Positions 5,586 through 9,366 of a stretch of 9,366 nucleotides of DNA are shown one piece after another (position 1 is the first letter of the stretch; the number at the start of each line of letters is the position of its first letter). The stretch lies in the NCBI GenBank assembly GCA_002433485.1, contig DJIF01000055.1, positions 1 to 9,366 on the forward strand. The letters are read 5' to 3'. Below the pieces are notes generated by a model that was not told the origin of the DNA, did not search any database, and was given only the letters and a program-made list of their open reading frames with translations. The position numbers and the translations under genes are program-made. This DNA comes from Deltaproteobacteria bacterium UBA6601 (GTDB lineage: Bacteria; Myxococcota_A; UBA796; UBA9615).

Positions 5586-6553
5586 TCGGCTCCGACAGCG
5601 TCATCCACTGCGAAGGCCTGAGCAAGCGGTATCGAGGCTCCCTGCTGCGCCGCTCATACCTGGCTCTCGATAGTCTTGACCTGCAGGTCAAGCGCGGCGA
5701 AGTGGTCGGCTACATAGGCCCTAATGGAGCCGGCAAGACAACCACCATCAAGATTCTTATGGGCCTGCACCGGCAGACCAGCGGACGAGCTGAGATCCTG
5801 GGACAGCCAGTCGGCTCGGTAGCGGCACGCGCCCGCATCGGCTACCTCCCTGAGCGCCCCTACTTCTACGACTATCTCACCGCCGAAGAGTTCCTCCACT
5901 TCTACGGAACCCTATACGGTATGAGCGCACAGAGCCGGCGACAGCGCATCGACGAGTTGCTCCCACTGGTAAAGATTGAACACGCTCGCAAAATCCCACT
6001 TCGCAAATTCAGCAAGGGCATGCTGCAACGGGTGGGGCTAGCCCAGGCGCTGATCAACCGACCGGAGTTGGTCGTGCTGGATGAACCCAGCTCGGGCCTC
6101 GACCCCATGGGTCGCATGCTGATTCGCGATGTCATCTTCGAACTCAAGCGCCAGGGGGTGACGGTCCTGTTCTGCTCCCACATCCTGTCGGACGTCGAAG
6201 ACATCTGTGACCGGGTGGCCATCTTGGTCAAGGGTAAGCTGGTCAAGCTGGCTGCAGTGGACAGTCTGATCCAGGAGACGATGCACAGCGTCGAGGTTAC
6301 CGTGCGCGGCTTCACCACAGAGGAACTGAGCAAGATCTCGGCTGAGCAACCCATTCTGCTCACCCCTGAGCGCGCTACGTTCTCTACCCCAGATCATGAG
6401 AGCGCCACCGAGTTGGTACGCCGCGCCCTGGACCAGAACCTCAAGGTAGCCAGCATTAAACCCCGCAGAGAGACCCTGGAATCACTGTTTGTCGAGCACT
6501 ACACAGCCGAAGACCAGGACAGAGGCGCAAATCCCGAGGGGAACCAGAGATGA
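5582..6553 (+). CDS. ABC-2 type transporter ATP-binding protein
   Basis: This 323-residue ATPase has Walker A GPNGAGKT at 46-53, a signature segment FSKGMLQRVG near 143-152 (variant of LSGGQ), Walker B ELVVLDEPSSGLDP at 162-175 with Glu168 as the likely catalytic base, and H-loop His200 in FCSHIL. The Q-loop position reads GYLPERPYF, with Glu91 where Gln is often found; this wording occurs in other ABC-2 ATPases, so it is probably functional. A C-terminal part of about 100 residues after the nucleotide-binding domain is typical of the NatA/CcmA-like group. There is no long carbohydrate-binding C-terminal domain of the Wzt kind. GTG 5582 overlaps the acyltransferase stop, with GAGAGG 10 bases upstream. 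It should drive the permease encoded next; substrate unknown. Confidence 0.93.
   Translation: MIGSDSVIHCEGLSKRYRGSLLRRSYLALDSLDLQVKRGEVVGYIGPNGAGKTTTIKILMGLHRQTSGRAEILGQPVGSVAARARIGYLPERPYFYDYLTAEEFLHFYGTLYGMSAQSRRQRIDELLPLVKIEHARKIPLRKFSKGMLQRVGLAQALINRPELVVLDEPSSGLDPMGRMLIRDVIFELKRQGVTVLFCSHILSDVEDICDRVAILVKGKLVKLAAVDSLIQETMHSVEVTVRGFTTEELSKISAEQPILLTPERATFSTPDHESATELVRRALDQNLKVASIKPRRETLESLFVEHYTAEDQDRGANPEGNQR
6536..6541 (+). promoter_or_regulatory. Ribosome binding site of the ABC permease gene
   Basis: GAGGGG sits 8 bases before ATG 6550, inside the end of the ATPase gene. It supports the ATGA-overlap start of the permease. Confidence 0.6.
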
Positions 6554-7323
6554 TTCAGATCTGGGCGGTCACCCTCAACTCCTTCCGCGAAGCGATGCGA
6601 GACAAGGTGCTCTACAGCCTGTTGTTCTTCGCCATGCTCATGATCCTGGCCTCACTGGCCGTGGCCCAGATGACCATCGGCGAATACGAAAAGGTGCTGC
6701 GAGATCTGGGCCTCGCGGCGATCAGCATCTTTGGGCTGATGATCGCGATCTTCGTAGGCATCGGGCTGGTGCACAAAGAAATCGAACGCAAGACCATCTA
6801 CACCATTGTCAGCAAGCCTCTGCATCGCTGGCAGTTCCTGGTGGGCAAGTTCCTCGGCCTTTCGGCAACTCTACTGCTGCAGGTCATCAGCATGGCCGCA
6901 GCCTTCGCCCTGATACTGGTGTTCGCCGAGGCCGGTCTGCACAGCTCGTTGCTGGCGGCGATCTGGCTGAGCTACACCGAACTGTTGGTCGTGACTGCCA
7001 TAGCCCTGCTGTTCAGTAGCTTCAGCAGTCCGGTGCTGGCCTCCATGTTCACCATCGGCTTCACCCTTATCGGCCGCCTGAGCTCAGGACTGCTGGAATT
7101 CGCGGAGCAAGGGGAATCGTCCAGCGAGTCCTTTCGCCGCTTTGCCCGCATCCTCTACCGGGTGGTACCCGACCTACAGACCTTTAATGTGCGGACTGCG
7201 GCCTCCCACGAGATCGGGGTCGGCTGGGAATACCTCGGCTATGGCACCGGCTATGCAGTGGCCTGGTCCGCAGCGCTCCTGCTCATCGCATCGGTCATCT
7301 TCCACTTCCGCGAGTTCCGCTAG
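6550..7323 (+). CDS. ABC-2 type transporter permease
   Basis: The 257-residue protein has about six membrane segments, near residues 20-40, 54-74, 98-126, 133-157, 161-177 and 234-252. The cytoplasmic stretch HKEIERKTIYTIVSKPLHRWQFLVGK (75-100) is the recognisable signature of ABC-2 permeases of the NosY/GldF-like kind, in which it links helices 2 and 3; it differs from Wzm/KpsM polysaccharide permeases. A larger loop (about 180-232) follows the fifth segment and contains NVRTAASH. ATG 6550 overlaps the ATPase stop by four bases (ATGA), so the pair is translationally coupled. Substrate unknown: efflux, lipid or protein-maturation roles are all known in this family. The stop TAG shares its last base with the start of the next gene. 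Confidence 0.9.
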   Translation: MIQIWAVTLNSFREAMRDKVLYSLLFFAMLMILASLAVAQMTIGEYEKVLRDLGLAAISIFGLMIAIFVGIGLVHKEIERKTIYTIVSKPLHRWQFLVGKFLGLSATLLLQVISMAAAFALILVFAEAGLHSSLLAAIWLSYTELLVVTAIALLFSSFSSPVLASMFTIGFTLIGRLSSGLLEFAEQGESSSESFRRFARILYRVVPDLQTFNVRTAASHEIGVGWEYLGYGTGYAVAWSAALLLIASVIFHFREFR

Positions 7324-7970
7324 TGAGCGTCACCCGTCTTGCCATAGCCCTCGCCGTTTTCTGTAGCTTGGTGGTCATGGCCCGAGTAGGCGCTACCGGG
7401 CTTAGCGAATTCCGCACGGGCCAGCAGCTCGAAAACGCTGGTAACCTGCACGAAGCAGCCATTCACTACGGCAGAGCCATTCACATGTACCTGCCACTCT
7501 CGCCGCTGCCAGCACGGGCAGCCGAACGCCTGCTATCACTGGCGCAGACAGCTGAAGCTCGGGGGCAAAGAGACGAGGCGCGATTCTGCTACGAGGAACT
7601 GCGGAGCGGCTTTCTAGCCGTGCGCTCGTTCTACCAGCCAGGCAGCTCCTACATCGACACTGCTCAACTAGCGCTTACTGAGCTTATGCTCAGCGACCCA
7701 CGCGGCAGCTGGCCGGATCGCAGCCTGCCTGCAGCAGAACGCCAAGCAGTCATCACCGCAGCCCTCGACAAACGAGAAGACCCAAACCGCTTTTGGGTTC
7801 TGGTCATGGGCATCGGCTACCTGATTTGGCTCGGGGCTGCGGCAGCGGCGATCTGGCGCGGCCTGCCGAGTGATTCAAAACAACCCATTGCCTGGAAGTC
7901 ACTGACCCAGATGGGAGCCATCTCACTGACCGGTTACCTGTGTTGGCTGCTTGGAGTAGCGCTGGCCTAG
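7323..7970 (+). CDS. Conserved-looking membrane protein with helical-repeat ectodomain, function unknown
   Basis: I do not recognise this 215-residue protein by name. A hydrophobic N-terminal segment (5-21) is followed by a helical region of about 135 residues with TPR-like pairs (residues 31-56, FRTGQQLENAGNLHEAAIHYG; and 65-95, ERLLSLAQTAEARGQRDEARFCYEEL). Two more membrane segments follow near 157-178 and 197-214. The protein ends almost at the membrane. The GTG start at 7323 overlaps the permease stop by one base (TAGTG), with no clear Shine-Dalgarno, so its synthesis probably depends on coupling to the permease. That makes it a candidate third subunit or accessory factor of the ABC system (inference). 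The helical repeats suggest protein-protein contact on one face of the membrane; which face is uncertain. Confidence 0.82.
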   Translation: MSVTRLAIALAVFCSLVVMARVGATGLSEFRTGQQLENAGNLHEAAIHYGRAIHMYLPLSPLPARAAERLLSLAQTAEARGQRDEARFCYEELRSGFLAVRSFYQPGSSYIDTAQLALTELMLSDPRGSWPDRSLPAAERQAVITAALDKREDPNRFWVLVMGIGYLIWLGAAAAAIWRGLPSDSKQPIAWKSLTQMGAISLTGYLCWLLGVALA

Positions 7971-7976
7971 GCCAGC
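7961..7976. repeat. Perfect 16-bp palindrome spanning the stop of the membrane-protein gene
   Basis: GCTGGCCTAGGCCAGC is its own reverse complement and contains the TAG stop at 7968-7970. As RNA it can form a 6-bp GC-rich stem with a CUAG loop, 10 bases ahead of ATG 7987. No T-run follows, so it is not an ordinary intrinsic terminator. It may be an operator-like site, a hairpin affecting translation of the next gene, or chance in GC-rich DNA. Confidence 0.5.
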
Positions 7977-7986
7977 TTCAGCAACA

Positions 7987-9108
7987 ATGAGCATTCCCCT
8001 CCTCGACCTCAGCGCTCAGCACCAGGCACTGGCTGACGAATTTGATGCCGCTTTAGAGCGCGTCCGAGCGACACAGCGCTTCATTGGCGGGCCGGAGGTA
8101 GAACATTTTGAGCAGGAGGCGGCCAGCTTCCTGGGAGTCGCCGACGCAGTGGGCTGCGCCTCCGGTTCAGACGCCCTGCTGCTGGCTCTATGGGCGCTCG
8201 GCATCGGACCGGGCGACGAGGTGATCACGACCCCATTCACCTTCTTCGCGACTGCCGGGGCGGTCTGCCGCCTGGGCGCACGGCCGGTCTTCGTCGACAT
8301 CGAAGCAGAGAGCTTCAACATCGACCCGACCGCCATCGAGGCGGCTATCACTCCCCAGACTCGGGCCTTGATTCCGGTCCACCTGTTCGGAGTTCCAGCC
8401 AATCTGGACGCGATGAACAAGCTGGTAGCCCATCGAAACATCGCAATCGTGGAAGACGCAGCCCAATCCATTGGCGCCAGTCTCAACGGCCGGCAGACCG
8501 GCTCCATGGGTGCACTGGGCTGTTTTTCGTTCTTCCCCAGCAAGAACCTGGGCGCCTGGGGAGATGGAGGCCTTGTCTCCTGTCAGGACCCAGGTCTGGC
8601 GGAGCAGGTCCGCCGTCTGCGAAGTCACGGCAGCTACCCAATCAAATACGTCCACACAACGATAGGCTGTAACTCTCGACTCGATGCACTGCAGGCAGCG
8701 ATCCTCAGGGTAAAGCTGCCGCACCTGCCGCGCTGGAATCAGCTGCGCCGCGAGAAGTTCAAGCGCTATCAGGAGTTGGCGACGGAGCACCGGCTTGACC
8801 AGCGGCTTCGCTTCCAGGCGGTGAGTTCAGACGCAAATCCAGTGTTTCACCAATGTGTGGTTCGCGCCGAACGCAGAGATCAACTCCTCGCCCACCTCAA
8901 GGCCGACGGGATCGGTTGCGCGATTTACTACCCCATTCCCCTCCACCTTCAGGACTGTTTTGCTTCCCTCGGTTATCAACGTGGCCAATTGCCCGTGGCC
9001 GAGCAGGCCTGCGAGGAAGTGCTGGCGCTGCCCATCTTCCCTGAACTGAGCGAAACTGCCCAACAGCGGGTCATGGCCAGCATCGCCAGCTTTTACGGCA
9101 GTAACTAG
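7987..9108 (+). CDS. DegT/DnrJ/EryC1/StrS sugar aminotransferase (FFPSKNLGAWGDGG type)
   Basis: The 373-residue PLP enzyme carries the expected Schiff-base Lys186 in SFFPSKNLGAWGDGG, the PLP-ring Asp157 in VEDAAQSIGA, and a phosphate-binding ASGSDALL loop (58-65). Its opening MSIPLLDLSAQHQAL and GDEVITTPFTFFATA are hallmark wording of a very widespread subgroup that includes WbpE-like and C3-aminating enzymes (FdtB/QdtB/DesV relatives have similar KNLGA.GD loops). It therefore probably aminates a different position or sugar from the first aminotransferase in the window (inference). ATG 7987 has no strong Shine-Dalgarno; AGGCC is part of the palindrome just upstream. It follows the membrane-protein gene after 16 bases and is followed 9 bases later by the prepilin peptidase start. 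Confidence 0.93.
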   Translation: MSIPLLDLSAQHQALADEFDAALERVRATQRFIGGPEVEHFEQEAASFLGVADAVGCASGSDALLLALWALGIGPGDEVITTPFTFFATAGAVCRLGARPVFVDIEAESFNIDPTAIEAAITPQTRALIPVHLFGVPANLDAMNKLVAHRNIAIVEDAAQSIGASLNGRQTGSMGALGCFSFFPSKNLGAWGDGGLVSCQDPGLAEQVRRLRSHGSYPIKYVHTTIGCNSRLDALQAAILRVKLPHLPRWNQLRREKFKRYQELATEHRLDQRLRFQAVSSDANPVFHQCVVRAERRDQLLAHLKADGIGCAIYYPIPLHLQDCFASLGYQRGQLPVAEQACEEVLALPIFPELSETAQQRVMASIASFYGSN

Positions 9109-9117
9109 GCCGAACTC

Positions 9118-9366
9118 TTGGACCCCTCCGGCCCCGGCAACCCCTGGACATTCTGGCTCATCGCCTCGGGCCTGTTAGGCGCGGTCGTCGGCTCCTTCCT
9201 CAACGTGGTGAGCCATCGCCTGCCCCGTGGCGAAAGCCTGCTTCGGCCGGGTTCATCCTGCCCTGCCTGCAAGCACCCCATCAGAGCCTGGCACAACATT
9301 CCCATCGTTGGTTGGCTGCTACTGGGTGGCCGCTGCTTTGATTGCGACGCTCCATTTTCCATTCGC
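9118..9366 (+). CDS. Type IV prepilin peptidase / N-methyltransferase (N-terminal 83 residues, runs off right edge)
   Basis: The frame from TTG 9118 is open to the window end. A first membrane helix (about 12-32) contains GSFLNVVSHRLPRGES, the signature of the A24 prepilin peptidase family. The zinc-binding N-methyltransferase loop follows with two CxxC pairs, Cys48/Cys51 (SCPAC) and Cys73/Cys76 (RCFDC), and the segment between reads HNIPIVGWLL. The family cleaves the leader of type IV pilins or pseudopilins and methylates the new N-terminus at the inner membrane. The peptidase aspartates lie beyond the window. The in-frame TAG of the preceding gene is at 9106-9108 and no ATG or GTG lies between it and the conserved helix, so TTG is the only plausible start; AGG at 9107-9109 is a weak ribosome site. 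It is unclear whether the gene belongs functionally to the sugar cluster or simply follows it. Confidence 0.88.
   Translation, partial: MDPSGPGNPWTFWLIASGLLGAVVGSFLNVVSHRLPRGESLLRPGSSCPACKHPIRAWHNIPIVGWLLLGGRCFDCDAPFSIR

Noticed and set aside
5582..7323. O-antigen or capsule exporter (Wzt/Wzm or KpsT/KpsM)
   Set aside because: The ATPase has no long carbohydrate-binding tail, and the permease carries the IERKTIYTIVSKP loop of NosY/GldF-like permeases.
7961..7986. Intrinsic terminator after the membrane-protein gene
   Set aside because: The hairpin is only 6 bp and is followed by TTCAGCAACA, with no T-run.
8188..8790. 200-codon leftward frame opposite the second aminotransferase
   Set aside because: It is a shadow of a clearly conserved aminotransferase whose catalytic motifs are in the rightward frame. 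Other long antisense frames (1196-1693, 4048-4497, 4481-4942, 4980-5483) are rejected for the same reason.
1..9366. CRISPR arrays, tRNA or rRNA genes, insertion sequences, riboswitches
   Set aside because: I looked for spaced repeats, cloverleaf-like stems, transposase motifs and terminal repeats and saw none. Almost all of the sequence is protein-coding.

Overview
The window is GC-rich (about 60%) bacterial DNA with very little non-coding space. It holds one rightward run of ten genes in tight, often overlapping order, plus one leftward gene at the left edge. The organism cannot be named. The style of the ABC-2 permease and of the prepilin peptidase N-terminus reminds me of deltaproteobacterial or myxococcal genomes, but that is an impression from memory of the families and not a search result.

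Left edge (1-586): a leftward gene starts at 507 and leaves the window. It encodes a membrane-anchored or secreted helical, TPR-like protein. A 79-bp divergent spacer (508-586) separates it from the rightward run and carries a candidate extended -10 box facing each way.

Block 1 (587-5016): a complete radical SAM enzyme with a C-terminal SPASM/twitch-like domain; a second radical SAM enzyme that ends after its catalytic domain; a separate 116-residue protein that is only the SPASM-like domain; an extended short-chain dehydrogenase of the epimerase/decarboxylase kind; and a DegT/DnrJ/EryC1/StrS sugar aminotransferase. The SPASM-only protein repeats the start of the cysteine spacing found in the first enzyme (C-x17-CC, then CxxC), so genes 2 and 3 look like a split version of gene 1. 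A 20-codon ORF exactly bridges the split.

Block 2 (5055-7970): a left-handed beta-helix acyltransferase, an ABC-2 type ATPase and permease, and a small membrane protein with a helical-repeat ectodomain. The last four genes of this stretch overlap or abut by 1 to 4 bases.

Block 3 (7987-9366): a second DegT-family aminotransferase of a different active-site subclass, then the first 83 codons of a type IV prepilin peptidase starting at TTG.

Working model (inference): the SDR and the first aminotransferase make a nucleotide-linked amino sugar, the acyltransferase caps it, and the radical SAM enzymes modify this sugar or another small substrate. The second aminotransferase would supply another amino sugar. 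The ABC pair looks like a general ABC-2 system and not a dedicated O-antigen exporter. No glycosyltransferase, flippase, tRNA, rRNA, mobile element or CRISPR array was seen. No gene-free stretch exceeds 80 bases.
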